Notes under the pieces: generated by a model
What the model was told of the DNA's origin: nothing
Databases searched by the model: none
What the model saw: only the letters and a program-made list of their open reading frames with translations
Program-made: the position numbers and the translations under genes
Shown: positions 35,094 through 49,100 of the stretch, piece after piece
Layout: every line of letters starts with the position of its first letter
Numbering within the stretch: the first letter of the stretch is position 1
NCBI GenBank assembly: GCA_026413225.1
Contig: JAPMTP010000104.1
Span: 1-64,000, forward strand
Direction of reading: 5' to 3'
DNA length: 64,000 nt
Source: Otis tarda
Taxonomy: Eukaryota > Chordata > Aves > Otidiformes > Otididae

Positions 35094-38000
35094 GCTTCGA
35101 CGTTTACCACCAGCCGCACCTGGGCGCCGCCCGTAAAAAGACCCCGAAAAATCACGAACGTCGGAAGATTGCTCCCACACCAAAAGTGCCAGCCACTCAA
35201 GCTCTTGCTGCTCCTCAGCGGTCATTGGCAGCGCATCTACAGCACCACAGACATTGGGGCTCCGGGCTTTCCCTGAGGAGCAGGGCCTCGACTTTTGCCT
35301 CCAGCTGCACGTGGGCGCCCCCAGAAAAAAGCCCGAAAAATCACGAACGTCGGACGATTGCTCGCACCCCAAAAGTGCCAGCCACTCAAGCTCTTGCTGC
35401 TCCTCAGCGGCCATTGGCAGCGCATCTACAGCAGCAGAGACATTGAGGCTCCGGGCCTTCCCTGACAAGCAGGGCTTCGACGTTTGCCACCAGCTGCACC
35501 TGGGCGCGCCCCGAAAAAAAAAAAAACGAAAACTCACGAACGTCGGACTATTGCTTCCACACCAAAAGTGCCAGCCACTCAAGCTCTTGCTGCTCCTCAG
35601 AGGCCATTGGCAGCGCATCTACAGCACCACAGACATTGGGGCTCCGGGCTTTCCCTGAGGAGCAGGGCTCCGACGGTTGCCACCAGCCGCACCTGGGCAC
35701 CCCCCGAAGAAAAACCCTGAAAACTCACGAACGTCGGACGATTGCTCCCACACAAAAAGTGCCAGCCACTCAAGCTCTTGCTGCTCCTCAGTGGCCATTG
35801 GCAGCGCATCTACAACACCACACACATTGGGGCTCCGGGCTTTCCCTGAGGAGCAGTGCTTCGACGTTTGCCACCAACCGCACCTGGGCGCCTCCCGAAA
35901 AAAACCCCGAAAAATCACGAATGTCGGACGATTGCTCCCACACCAAAAGTGCCAGCCACTCAAGCTCTTGCTGCTCCTCAGCGGCCATTGGCAGCGCATC
36001 TACAGCAGCACAGACATTGGGGCTCCGGGATTTCCCTGAGGAGGAGGGCTCTAACGTTTGCCACCAGCCGCACCTGGGCACCCCCTGAAGAAAAACCCTG
36101 AAAACTCACGAACGTCGGACGATTGCTCCCACACAAAAAGTGCCAGCCACTCAAGCTCTTGCTGCTCCTCAGTGGCCATTGGCAGCGCATCTACAACACC
36201 ACACACATTGGGGCTCCGGGCTTTCCCTGAGGAGCAGGGCTTTGACGTTTGCCACCAGCCACACCTGGGCGCCCCCCGAAAAAAACGCCCGAAAAATCAC
36301 GAATGTCGGACGATTGCTCCCACACCAAAAGTGCCAGCCACTCAAGCTCTTGCTGCTCCTCAGCGGCCATTGGTAGCGCATCTACAGCACCACAGACAAT
36401 TGGGCTCCGGGCTTTCCCTGAGGAGCAGGGCTCCAACTTTTGCCTCCAGCTGCACCTGGGCACCCCCCGAAAAAAAAAACCAGAAAATCACGAACTTCGG
36501 ACAACTTCTCCCACACCAAAAGTGCCAGCCACTCAAGCTCTTGCTGCTCCTCAGAGGCCATTGGCAGCGCATCTACAGCAGCACAGACAATTGGGCTCTG
36601 GGCTTTCCCTGAGGAGCAGGGCTTCGACGTTTGCCACCAGCCGCACCTCGGCTCCCCTCGAAAAAAAACCGGAAAAATCACGAACGTCGGATGATTGCTC
36701 CCTCCCCAAACGTGCCAGCCACTCAAGCTCTTGCTGCTCCTCAGCGGCCATTGGCAGAGCATCTACAGCACCACAGACATTGGGGCTCCGGTCTTTCCCT
36801 GAGGAGCAGTGCTTCAACGTTTGCCACCAGCTCGCATTTCGTTGCATCCCGAAAATAAAACATCGAGAAATTGCGAACGTCAGACGATTGCTCCCACACC
36901 TAAAGTGCCAGCCACTCAAGCTCTTGCTGCTCCTCAGCGGCCATTGGCAGCGCATCTACAGCACCACAGACATTGGGTCTCCGGACTTTCCCTGACGAGC
37001 AGGGCTTCGACCTTTGCCACCAGCTGCACCTGGGCGCTCCCCGAAAATAAAACCACGAAAAATCGCAAACATCGGACGATTGCTCACACACCAAAAGTGC
37101 CAGCCACTCAAGCTCTTGCTGCTCCTCAGCGGCCATTGGCAGAGCATCTACAGCACCACAGACATTGGGGCTCCAGGCTTTCCCTGAGGAGGAGGGCTCC
37201 AACGTTTGCCACCAGCTGCACCTGGGCACCCCCCGAAGAAAAACCCTGAAAACTCACGAACGTTGGACAACTGCTTCCACACCTAAAGTGCCAGCCACTC
37301 AAGCTCTTGCTGCTCCTCAGTGGCCATTGGCAGCGCATCTACAGCACCACAGACACTGGGGATTCCGATCTTGCCCTGAGGAGCAGGGCTTCGACGATTT
37401 CCAGCGGCCGCACCTGGGCGCCCCCGACAAAAAACACCGAGAAATCACGAACGTCGGACGATTGCTCCCACACCAAAAGTGCCAGCCACTCAAGCTCTTG
37501 CTGCTCCTCAGCGGCCATTGGCAGCGCATCTACAGCACCACAGACATTGGGGCTCCGGTCGTTCCCTGAGCAGCAGGGATTCGACGTTTGTCACCAGCTG
37601 CACCTGGGGGCACCCCGAAAAATATACCTTCAAAAATCACCTACATCGGACGATTGCTCCCACACCAAAAGTGCCAGCCACTCTAGCTCTTGCTGCTCCT
37701 CAGCGCCCATTGGCAGCGCATCTACAGCACCACAGACATTGTGGCTCCGGGCTTTCCCTGAGGAGCAGGGCTTCGACGATTGCCACCAGCCGCACCTGGG
37801 CGCCCCCAGACAAAAAACACCTAAAAATCATGAACGTCGGACGATTGCTCCCACACCAAAAGTGCCAGCCACTCAAGCTCTTGCTGCTCCTAAGCGCCCA
37901 TTGGCAGCGCATCTACAGCAGCACAGACATTGGGGCTCCGGGCTTTTCCTGAGGAGCAGGGCTTCGATGTTTGCCACCAGCTGCACCTGGGCGCCCCCGA

Positions 38001-38150
38001 AAAAAAACCCTCAAAAATCACGAACGTCGGACGATTGCTCCCACACCTAAAGTGCCAGCCACTCAATCTCTTGCTGCTCCGCAGCAGCCATTGGCAGTGC
38101 ATACACAGCACCACAGACATTGGGGCTCCGGGCTTTCCCTGAGGAGCAGG
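35094..38150 (+). repeat. Higher-order repeat unit II (16 monomers, with a conversion patch)
   Basis: 3,057 bp with the same ordered variants as unit I at offsets that agree within a few bases. At the place of the CACCTGTGCTCCC variant it instead carries CGCATTTCGTTGCATCC (about 36,833), a variant otherwise seen at about 29,002. This suggests a conversion or exchange tract. Confidence 0.85.
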
Positions 38151-40631
38151 GCTTCGACGTTTACCACCAGCCGCACCTGGGCGCCGCCCGTAAAAAGACC
38201 CCGAAAAATCACGAACGTCGGAAGATTGCTCCCACACCAAAAGTGCCAGCCACTCAAGCTCTTGCTGCTCCTCAGCGGTCATTGGCAGCGCATCTACAGC
38301 ACCACAGACATTGGGGCTCCGGGCTTTCCCTGAGGAGCAGGGCCTCGACGTTTGCCTCCAGCTGCACGTGGGCGCCCCCAGAAAAAGCCCGAAAAATCAC
38401 GAACGTCGGACGATTGCTCGCACCCCAAAAGTGCCAGCCACTCAAGCTCTTGCTGCTCCTCAGCGGCCATTTTCAGCGCATCTACAGCAGCAGAGACATT
38501 GAGGCTCCGGGCCTTCCCTGACAAGCAGGGCTTCGACGTTTGCCACCAGCTGCACCTGGGCGCGCCCCGAAAAAAAAAAAAACGAAAACTCACGAACGTC
38601 GGACTATTGCTTCCACACCAAAAGTGCCAGCCACTCAACCTCTTGCTGCTCCTCAGAGGCCATCGGCAGCGCATCTACAGCACCACAGACATTGGGGCTC
38701 CGGGCTTTCCCTGAGGAGCAGGGCTCCGACGGTTGCCACCAGCCGCACCTGGGCACCCCCCGAAGAAAAACCCTGAAAACTCACGAACGTCGGACGATTG
38801 CTCCCACACAAAAAGTGCCAGCCACTCAAGCTCTTGCTGCTCCTCAGTGGCCATTGGCAGCGCATCTACAACACCACACACATTGGGGCTCTGGGCTTTC
38901 CCTGAGGAGCAGTGCTTCGACGTTTGCCACCAACCGCACCTGGGCGCCCCCTTAAAAAAAAACCCCGAAAAATCACGAACGTCGGACGATTGCTCCCACA
39001 CCAAAAGTGCCAGCCACTCAAGCTCTTGCTGCTCCTCAGCGGCCATTGGCAGCGCATCTACAGCAGCACAGACATTGGGGCTCCGGGATTTCCCTGAGGA
39101 GGAGGGCTCTAACGTTTGCCACCAGCCGCACCTGGGCACCCCCTGAAGAAAAACCCTGAAAACTCACGAACGTCGGACGATTGCTCCCACACAAAAAGTG
39201 CCAGCCACTCAAGCTCTTGCTGCTCCTCAGTGGCCATTGGCAGCGCATCTACAACACCACACACATTGGGGCTCCGGGCTTTCCCTGAGGAGCAGTGCTT
39301 CGACGTTTGCCACCGTTCGCACCTGTGCTCCCCCGGAAAAACACCCCGAGAAATCACGAACGTCGGACGATTGCTCCCACACCTAAAGTGCCAGCCACTC
39401 AAGCTCTTGCTGCTCCTCAGCGGCCATTGGTAGCGCATATACAGCACCACAGACATTGGGTCTCCGGACTTTCCCTGACGAGCAGGGCTTCGACCTTTGC
39501 CACCAGCTGCACCTGGGCGCTCCCCGAAAAAAAACCACGAAAAATCGCAAACATCGGACGATTGCTCCCACAAAAAAAGTGCCAGCCACTCAAGCTCTTG
39601 CTGCTCCTCAGCGGCCATTGGCAGCGCATCTACAGCACCACAGACATTGGGGCTCCAGGCTTTCCCTGAGGAGGAGGGCTCCAACGTTTGCCACCAGCTG
39701 CACCTGGGCACCCCCCGAAAAAAAAAAACAGAAAATCACGAACGTTGGACAACTGCTTCCACACTAAAGTGCCAGCCACTCAAGCTCTTGCTGCTCCTCA
39801 GTGGCCATTGGCAGCGCATCTACAGCACCACAGACATGGGGATTCCGATCTTGCCCTGAGGAGCAGGGCTTCGACGATTTCCAGCGGCCGCACCTGGGCG
39901 CCCCCGACAAAAAACACCTAAAAATCACGAACGTCGGACGATTGCTCCCACACCAAAAGTGCCAGCCACTCAAGCTCTTGCTGCTCCTCAGCGGCCATTG
40001 GCAGCGCATCTACAGCACCACAGACATTGGGGCTCCGGTCGTTCCCTGAGCAGCAGGGATTCGACGTTTGTCACCAGCTGCACCTGGGGGCACCCCGAAA
40101 AATATACCTTCAAAAATCACCTACATCGGACGATTGCTCCCACACCAAAAGTGCCAGCCACTCTAGCTCTTGCTGCTCCTCAGCGCCCATTGGCAGCGCA
40201 TCTACAGCACCACAGACATTGGGGCTCCGGGCTTTCCCTGAGGAGCAGGGCTTCGACGATTTCCAACGGCCGCACCTGGGCGCCCCCCGACAAAAAACAC
40301 CTAAAAATCATGAACGTCGGACGATTGCTCCCACACCAAAAGTGCCAGCCACTCAAGCTCTTGCTGCTCCTAAGCGCCCATTGGCAGCGCATCTACAGCA
40401 GCACAGACAGTGGGGCTCGGGCTTTTCCTGAGGAGCAGGGCTTCGATGTTTGCCACCAGCCGCACCTGGGCGCCCCCCGAAAAAAAAACCCTCAAAAATC
40501 ACGAACGTCGGACGATTGCTCCCACACCTAAAGTGCCAGCCACTCAATCTCTTGCTGCTCCGCAGCAGCCATTGGCAGTGCATACACAGCACCACAGACA
40601 TTGGGGCTCCGGGCTTTCCCTGAGGAGCAGG
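38151..40631 (+). repeat. Higher-order repeat unit III (13 monomers)
   Basis: 2,481 bp. Matches unit I except that about 575 bp (three monomers) are missing between the GCTCTAACG variant (about 39,105) and the CACCTGTGCTCCC variant (about 39,318). Confidence 0.85.
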
Positions 40632-43116
40632 GCTTCGACGTTTACCACCAGCCGCACCTGGGCGCCGCCCGTAAAAAGACCCCGAAAAATCACGAACGTC
40701 GGAAGATTGCTCCCACACCAAAAGTGCCAGCCACTCAAGCTCTTGCTGCTCCTCAGCGGTCATTGGCAGCGCATCTACAGCACCACAGACATTGGGGCTC
40801 CGGGCTTTCCCTGAGGAGCAGGGCCTCGACTTTTGCCTCCAGCTGCACGTGGGCGCCCCCAGAAAAAAAGCCCGAAAAATCACGAACGTCGGACGATTGC
40901 TCGCACCCCAAAAGTGCCAGCCACTCAAGCTCTTGCTGCTCCTCAGCGGCCATTTTCAGCGCATCTACAGCAGCAGAGACATTGAGGCTCCGGGCCTTCC
41001 CTGACAAGCAGGGCTTCGACGTTTGCCACCAGCTGCACCTGGGCGCGCCCCGAAAAAAAAAAAAAAAAAACGAAAACTCACGAACGTCGGACTATTGCTT
41101 CCACACCAAAAGTGCCAGCCACTCAACCTCTTGCTGCTCCTCAGAGGCCATCGGCAGCGCATCTACAGCACCACAGACATTGGGGCTCCGGGCTTTCCCT
41201 GAGGAGCAGGGCTCCGACGGTTGCCACCAGCCGCACCTGGGCACCCCCCGAAGAAAAACCCCTGAAAACTCACGAACGTCGGACGATTGCTCCCACACAA
41301 AAAGTGCCAGCCACTCAAGCTCTTGCTGCTCCTCAGTGGCCATTGGCAGCGCATCTACAACACCACACACATTGGGGCTCCGGGCTTTCCCTGAGGAGCA
41401 GTGCTTCGACGTTTGCCACCAACCGCACCTGGGCGCCCGAAAAAAAACCCCGAAAAATCACGAATGTCGGACGATTACTCCCACACCAAAAGTGCCAGCC
41501 ACTCAAGCTCTTGCTGCTCCTCAGCGGCCATTGGCAGCGCATCTACAGCAGCACAGACATTGGGGCTCCGGGATTTCCCTGAGGAGGAGGGCTCTAACGT
41601 TTGCCACCAGCCGCACCTGGGCACCCCCTGAAGAAAAACCCTGAAAACTCACGAACGTCGGACGATTGCTCCCACACAAAAAGTGCCAGCCACTCAAGCT
41701 CTTGCTGCTCCTCAGTGGCCATTGGCAGCGCATCTACAACACCACACACATTGGGGCTCCGGGCTTTCCCTGAGGAGCAGTGCTTCGACGTTTGCCACCG
41801 TTCGCACCTGTGCTCCCCCGGAAAAACACCCCGAGAAATCACGAACGTCGGACGATTGCTCCCACACCTAAAGTGCCAGCCACTCAAGCTCTTGCTGCTC
41901 CTCAGCGGCCATTGGTAGCGCATATACAGCACCACAGACATTGGGTCTCCGGACTTTCCCTGACGAGCAGGGCTTCGACCTTTGCCACCAGCTGCACCTG
42001 GGCGCTCCCCGAAAAAAACCACGAAAAATCGCAAACATCGGACGATTGCTCCCACAAAAAAAGTGCCAGCCACTCAAGCTCTTGCTGCTCCTCAGCGGCC
42101 ATTGGCAGCGCATCTACAGCACCACAGACATTGGGGCTCCAGGCTTTCCCTGAGGAGGAGGGCTCCAACGTTTGCCACCAGCTGCACCTGGGCACCCCCC
42201 GAAAAAAAAAACAGAAAATCACGAACGTTGGACAACTGCTTCCACACTAAAGTGCCAGCCACTCAAGCTCTTGCTGCTCCTCAGTGGCCATTGGCAGCGC
42301 ATCTACAGCACCACAGACATGGGGATTCCGATCTTGCCCTGAGGAGCAGGGCTTCGACGATTTCCAGCGGCCGCACCTGGGCGCCCCCCGACAAAAAACA
42401 CCTAAAAATCACGAACGTCGGACGATTGCTCCCACACCAAAAGTGCCAGCCACTCAAGCTCTTGCTGCTCCTCAGCGGCCATTGGCAGCGCATCTACAGC
42501 ACCACAGACATTGGGGCTCCGGTCGTTCCCTGAGCAGCAGGGATTCGACGTTTGTCACCAGCTGCACCTGGGGGCACCCCGAAAAATATACCTTCAAAAA
42601 TCACCTACATCGGACGATTGCTCCCACACCAAAAGTGCCAGCCACTCTAGCTCTTGCTGCTCCTCAGCGCCCATTGGCAGCGCATCTACAGCACCACAGA
42701 CATTGGGGCTCCGGGCTTTCCCTGAGGAGCAGGGCTTCGACGATTTCCAACGGCCGCACCTGGGCGCCCCCCGACAAAAAACACCTAAAAATCATGAACG
42801 TCGGACGATTGCTCCCACACCAAAAGTGCCAGCCACTCAAGCTCTTGCTGCTCCTAAGCGCCCATTGGCAGCGCATCTACAGCAGCACAGACAGTGGGGC
42901 TCCGGGCTTTTCCTGAGGAGCAGGGCTTCGATGTTTGCCACCAGCCGCACCTGGGCGCCCCCCGAAAAAAAAACCCTCAAAAATCACGAACGTCGGACGA
43001 TTGCTCCCACACCTAAAGTGCCAGCCACTCAATCTCTTGCTGCTCCGCAGCAGCCATTGGCAGTGCATACACAGCACCACAGACATTGGGGCTCCGGGCT
43101 TTCCCTGAGGAGCAGG
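40632..43116 (+). repeat. Higher-order repeat unit IV (13 monomers)
   Basis: 2,485 bp, same three-monomer deletion as unit III, so III and IV are tandem duplicates made after that deletion. Its A-run after GCGCGCCCCG is the longest in the window (about 18 bases at 41,053), showing slippage. Similarity to the HOR ends near 43,116. Confidence 0.85.
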
Positions 43117-46100
43117 GCTTCGACGTTTGCCACCAGATGCACGTGGGCGCCCCCAAAAAAAACCCGAAAAATCACGAACGTCGGACGATTGCTTCCACAC
43201 CAATAGTGCCAGCCACTCAAGCTCTTGCTGCTCCTCAGCGGCCATTGGCAGCGCATCTACATCAGGATAGACATTGGGACTCCGGTCGTTCCCTGAGCAG
43301 CAGGTTTTCGACGTTTGTCACCAGCTGCACCTGGGGGCACCCCGAAAAAAATACCCTCAAAAATCACCTACATCGGACGATTGCTCCCACACCAAAAGTG
43401 CCAGCCACTCAAGCTCTTGCTGCTCCTCAGAGGCCATTGGCAGCTAAACTACAGCAGGACAGATATTGGGGCTCCGGGCTTTCCCTGAGGAGCAGGGCTT
43501 CGACATTTGCCACCAGCTGCACCTGGGCGCCCCCATAAATATATATCCTCAAAAACCACAAACGTCTGAAGATTGCTCCTACACCAAAAGTGCGAGCCAC
43601 TCAAGCTCTTGCTGTTCCACAGCGCCCATTGGCAGCGCATCTACAGCACCAAAGACATTGGGGCTCCGGGCTTTCCCTGAGGAATAGGGCTTCGACGTTT
43701 GCCACCAGCTGCACGTAGGCGTCCCCCGAAAAAAAACCGCTAAAAATCACGAACGTCGGACGATTGCTCCCACACCAAAAGTGCCAGCCACTCAAGCTCT
43801 TGCTGCTCCTCAGCGGCCATTGGCAGCGCATCTACAGCAGCACAGAAATGGGGGCTCCGGGCTTTCCCTGAGGAGCAGGGCTTCGACGTTTGCCACCAGC
43901 TGGACGTGGGCGCCCCCCGAAAAAAAACCCTGAAAAATCATGAACGTCGGACGATTGCTCCCACACCAAAAGTGCCAGCCACTCAAGCTCTTGCTGCTCC
44001 TCAGCGGCCATTGGCAGCGCATCTACAGCACCACAGACATGGGGTCTCCGGACTTTCCCTGAAGAGTAGGGCTTCGACGTTTGCCACCAGCTGCACCTGG
44101 GCACCCCCCGAAAAAAAACCCCGAAAAATCACGAACGTCGGACGATTGCTCCCACACCAAAAGTGACAGCCACTCAAGCTCTTGCTGCTCCTCAGCGGTC
44201 ATTGGCAGCGCATCTACAGCACCACAGACCTTGCGGCTCCGGGCTTTCCCTGAGGAGCAGGGCTTCGACGTTTGCCACCAGCTGCACCTGGGCGCCCTCC
44301 GAAAAAAACCACAGAAAAATCACGAACGTCGGACGATTGCTCCCACACCAAAAGTGCCAGCCACTCAAGCTCTTGCTGCTCCGCAGCAGCCATTGGCAGC
44401 GCATCTACAGCACCACAGACATTGGGGCTCTGGGCAGTCCCTGAGAAGCAGGGCTTCGACGTTTGCCACCAGCTGCACCTCGGCTCCCCAAGAAAAAAAA
44501 CACCGAAAAATCACGAACGTCGGACGATTGCTCCCACCCCAAATGTCCCAGCCACTCAAGCTCTTGCTGCTCCTCAGCGGCCATTGGCAGCGCATCTACA
44601 GCACCACAGACATTGGGGCTCTGGGCTTTCCCTGAGGAGCAGGGCTTCGACGTTTGCCACCAATCACACCTCGGCTCCCCCAGAAAAAAAAGCCCGAAAA
44701 ATCACGAACGTCGGACGATTGCTCCCACACCAAAAGTGCCAGCCACTCAAGCTCTTGCTGCTCCTCAGCGGCCATTGGCAGCGCATCTACAGCACCACAC
44801 ACATTGGGGCTCTGGGCTTTCCCTGAAGAGTAGGGCTTCAACGTTTGCCACCAGCCGCACCTCGGCGTCCCCCTAACAAAAACCCCGAAAAATCACGAAC
44901 GTCGGACGATTGCTCCCACACCAAAAGTGACACCCACTCAAGCTCTTGCTGCACCTCAGCGGCCATTGGCAGCACATCTACAGCAGCACAGACATGGGGG
45001 CTCTGGGCTTTCCCTGAGGAGCAGGGCTTCGACGTTTGCCACCAGCCGCACATGGGCGACCCCGAAAAATATATCCCGAAAAATCACGAACGTCGGGCCA
45101 CTGCTCCCACCACAAAAGTGCCAGCCACTCAAGCTCTTGCTGCTCCTCAGCGGCCATTAACAGCTCATCTGCAGCAGCACACACATGGGGGCTCCGGGCT
45201 TTCCCTGAGGAGCAGGGCTTCGACGTTTGCCACCAGCTGCACGTGGGCGCCCCCCTAACAAAAACCCCGAAAAATCACGAATGTCGGACGATTGCTCCCA
45301 CCCTAAAAGTGCCAGCCACTCAAGCTCTTGCTCCTCCTCAGCGGCCATTGGCAGCGCATCTACAGTAGCACAGACACTGGGGCTCCGGGCTTTCCCTGAG
45401 GAGCAGGGCTTCGACGTTTGCCACCAGCCGCACCTCGGCGCCCCCCGAAAAGAAAGCCCGAAAAATCACGAACGTCGGGCCACTGCTCCCACCACAAAAG
45501 TGCCAGCCACTCAAGCTCTTGCTGCTCCTAAGCAGCCATTGGCAGCGCATCTACAGCACCATAGACATTGGGGCTCCGGGCTTTCCCTGAGGAGCAGGAC
45601 TTTGATGTTTGCCACCAGCCGCACCTGGGCACCCCTCGAAAATATACCCCGAAAAATCACGAACGTCGGACAATTGCTCCCACAACAAAAGTGCCAGCCA
45701 CTCAAGCTCTTGCTGCTCCTCAGCGGCCATTGGCAGCGCATCTACAGCACCACAGACATTGGGGCTCCGCTCTTTCCCTGAGGAGCAGGGCTTCGACCTT
45801 TGCGACCAGCTGCACCTGTGCGCAACCCGAAAAAGAACACCAAAAATTCACGAACGTCGGACGATTGCTCCCACCCCAAAAGTGCCAGACACTCAAGCTC
45901 TTGCTGCTCCTCAGAGGCCATTGGCAGAGCATCTACAGCACCACAGACATTGGGGCTCCGGGCTTTCCCTGAGGAGTAGGGCTTCGAAGTTTGCCACCAG
46001 CTGCACCTGGGCCCCCCCGAAAATAAAAACCCTCAAAAATCTCGAATGTTGGACGATTGCTCCCACACCAAAAGTGCCAGCCACTCAAGCTCTTGCTGCT

Positions 46101-49100
46101 CCTCAGCGGCCACTGCCAGTGCATACATAGCACCACAGACATTGGGTCTCCGGGTTTTCCCTGAGGAGCAGGGCTTCGACATTTGCCACCAGCTGCACCT
46201 TGGCTCTCCCCGAAAAAAATACCCTCAAAAATCACAAACGTCTGAAGATAGCTCCCACCCCAAAAGTGCCAGCCACTCAAGCTGTTGTTGCTCCTCAGCG
46301 GCCATTGGTAGCGCATCTACAGCACCACAGACATTGGGATTCCGGTCTTGCCCTGAGGAGCAGGGCTTCGACGTTTGCCACCGGCCGCACCTTGGCGCAC
46401 CCCAAAAAAAACACCGAAAAATCACGAACGTCGGACGATTGCTCCCACCCCAAAAGTGCCAGCCACTCAAGCTCTTGCTGCTCCTCAGCGCCCGTAGGCA
46501 GCGCATCTACAGCACCACAGACATTGGGTCTCCGGGCTATCCCTGAGGAGCAGCGCTTCGACGTTTGCCACCAGCCGCACGTGGGGGCCTTCCGAAAAAT
46601 ACCCCCGAAAAGTCACGAACGTCGGACGATTGCTCCCTCACCAAAAGTGCCAGCCACTCAAGCTCTAGCTGCTCCTCAGCGGCCATTAACAGCTCATCTG
46701 CAGCAGCACACACATGGGGGCTCCGGGCTTTCCCTGAGGAGCAGGGCTTCGACGTTTGCCACCAGCTGCACGTGGGCGCCCGCCAAAAATAAACCCCGAA
46801 AAATCACGAACGTCGGACAATTTCTCCCACCCCAAAAGTGCCAACCACTCAAGCTCTTGCTGCTCCTCAGCGGCCATTGGCAGCGCATCTACAGCACCAC
46901 AGATTTTAGGGCTCCGGGCATTCCCTGAGGAGCAGGGCTTCGACGTTTGTCACAAGCCGCACCTGGGCGCCCCCCTAACAAAAACCCCGAAAAATCACGA
47001 ATGTCGGACGATTGCTCCCACCCTAAAAGTGCCAGCCACTCAAGTTCTTGCTGCTCCTCAGCGGCCATTGGCAGCGCATCTACAGTAGCACAGACATTGG
47101 TCTCCGGGCTTTCCCTGAGGAGCAGGGCTTCGACGTTTGCCACCAGCCGCACCTCGGCGCCCCCGAAAAAGAAAGCCCGAAAAATCGCGAACGTCGGACG
47201 ATTGCTCCCACACCAAAAGTGCCAGCCACTCAAGCTCTTGCTGCTCCTCAGCGCCCATTGGCAGCGCAACTATAGCACCACAGACATTGGGATTCCGGGC
47301 TTTCCCTGAGGAGCAGTGTATCGACGTTTGCCACCAGTGCACCTGGGCGCAACCCGAAAAAAAAACCCCGAGAAATCAGAATGTCGGACGATTGCTCCCA
47401 CACCAAATGTGACAGCCACTCAAGCTCTTGCTGCTCCTCAGCGGCCATTGGCAGCGCATCTACAGCAGCACAGACACTGGGGCTCCGGGCTTTCCCTGAG
47501 GAGCAGGGCTTCGACGTTTGCCACCAGCTGCACGTGGGTGCCCCCGGAATAAAACCCCGAAAAATCACGAACGTCGGACGATTGCTCCCACACCAAAAGT
47601 GCCAGCCACTCAAGCTCTTGCTGCTCCTCAGCGGCCACTGCCAGTGCATACACAGCACCACAGACATTGGGTCTCCGGGTTTTCCCTGAGGAGCAGGGCT
47701 TCGACATTTGCCACCAGCTGCACCTGGGCGCTCCCCGAGAAAAATACCCTCAAAAATCACAAACGTCTGAAGACAGCTCCCACCCCAAAAGTGCCAGCCA
47801 CTCAAGCTGCTGCTGCTCCTCAGCGGCCATTGGTAGCACATCTACAGCACCACAGACATTGGGATTCCGGTCTTGCCCTGAGGAGCAGGGCTTCGACGTT
47901 TGCCACCGGCCGCACCTTGGCGCACCCCAAAAAAACCACCGAAAAATCACGAACGTCGGACGATTGCTCCCACACCAAAAGTGCCAGCCACTGAAGCTCT
48001 TGCTGCTCCTCAGCGCCCATTGGCAGCGCAACTATAGCACCACAGACATTGGGATTCCGGGCTTTCCCTGAGGAGCAGGGTATCGACGTTTGCCACCAGT
48101 GCACCTGGGCGCAACCCGAAAAAAAAACCCCGAGAAATCACGAACGTCGGACGATTGCTCCCACACCAAAAGTGCCAGCCACTCAAGCTCTTGCTGCTCC
48201 TCAGCGGCCATTGGCAGCGCATCTACAGCAGCACAGACATTGGGGCTCCGGGCTTTCCCTGAGGAGCAGGGCTTCGACGTTTGCCACCAGCTGCACGTGG
48301 GTGCCCCCGGAATAAAACCCCGAAAAATCACGAACGTCGGACGATTGCTCCCACACCTAAAGTGCCAGCCACTCAAGCTCTTGCTGCTCCTCAGAGGCCA
48401 TTGGCAGCGCATCTACAGCAGCACAGACATGGGGGCTCCGGGCTTTCCCTGAGGAACAGGGCTTCGACGTTTGCCACCAGCTGCAAGTGGGCGCCCCCCG
48501 AAAAAAACCACAGAAAAATCACGAACGTCAGACAATTGCTCCCACACCAAAAGTGCCAGCCACTCAAGCTCGTGCTGCTCCGCAGCGGCCATTGGCAGCG
48601 CATCTACAGCACCAGAGACACTGGGGCTCTGGGCAATCCCTGAGAAGCAGGGCTTCGATGTTTGCCACCAACCACACCTCGGCTCCCCCAGAAAAAAAAG
48701 CCCGAAAAATCACGAACGTCGGACGATTGCTCCCACACCAAAAGTGACACCCACTCAAGCTCTTGCTGCTCCTCAGCGGCCATTGGCAGCGCATCTACAG
48801 CACCACAGACATTGGGGCTCCGGGCTTTCCCTGAAGAGTAGGGCTTCAACGTTTGCCACCAGCCGCACCTCGGCGTCCCCCTAACAAAAACCCCGAAAAA
48901 TCACGAACGTCGGACGATTGCTCCCACCCCAAAAGTGCCAGCCACTCAAGCTCTTGCTGCTCCTCAGAGACTATTGGCAGCGCATCTACAGCAGCACAGA
49001 CATTGGGGCTCCGGGCTTTCCCTGAGGAGCAGGGCTTTCACTTTTGCAACCAGATTTACCTGGGCGTCCCCCTAAAAAAAAAACTGAAAAATCATGAACG

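Noticed and set aside
41053-41070. Long A-run as the poly(A) tail of a processed pseudogene
   Set aside because: It is the expanded linker of a satellite monomer type, with shorter versions at the same position of other HOR units and no cDNA-like sequence beside it.
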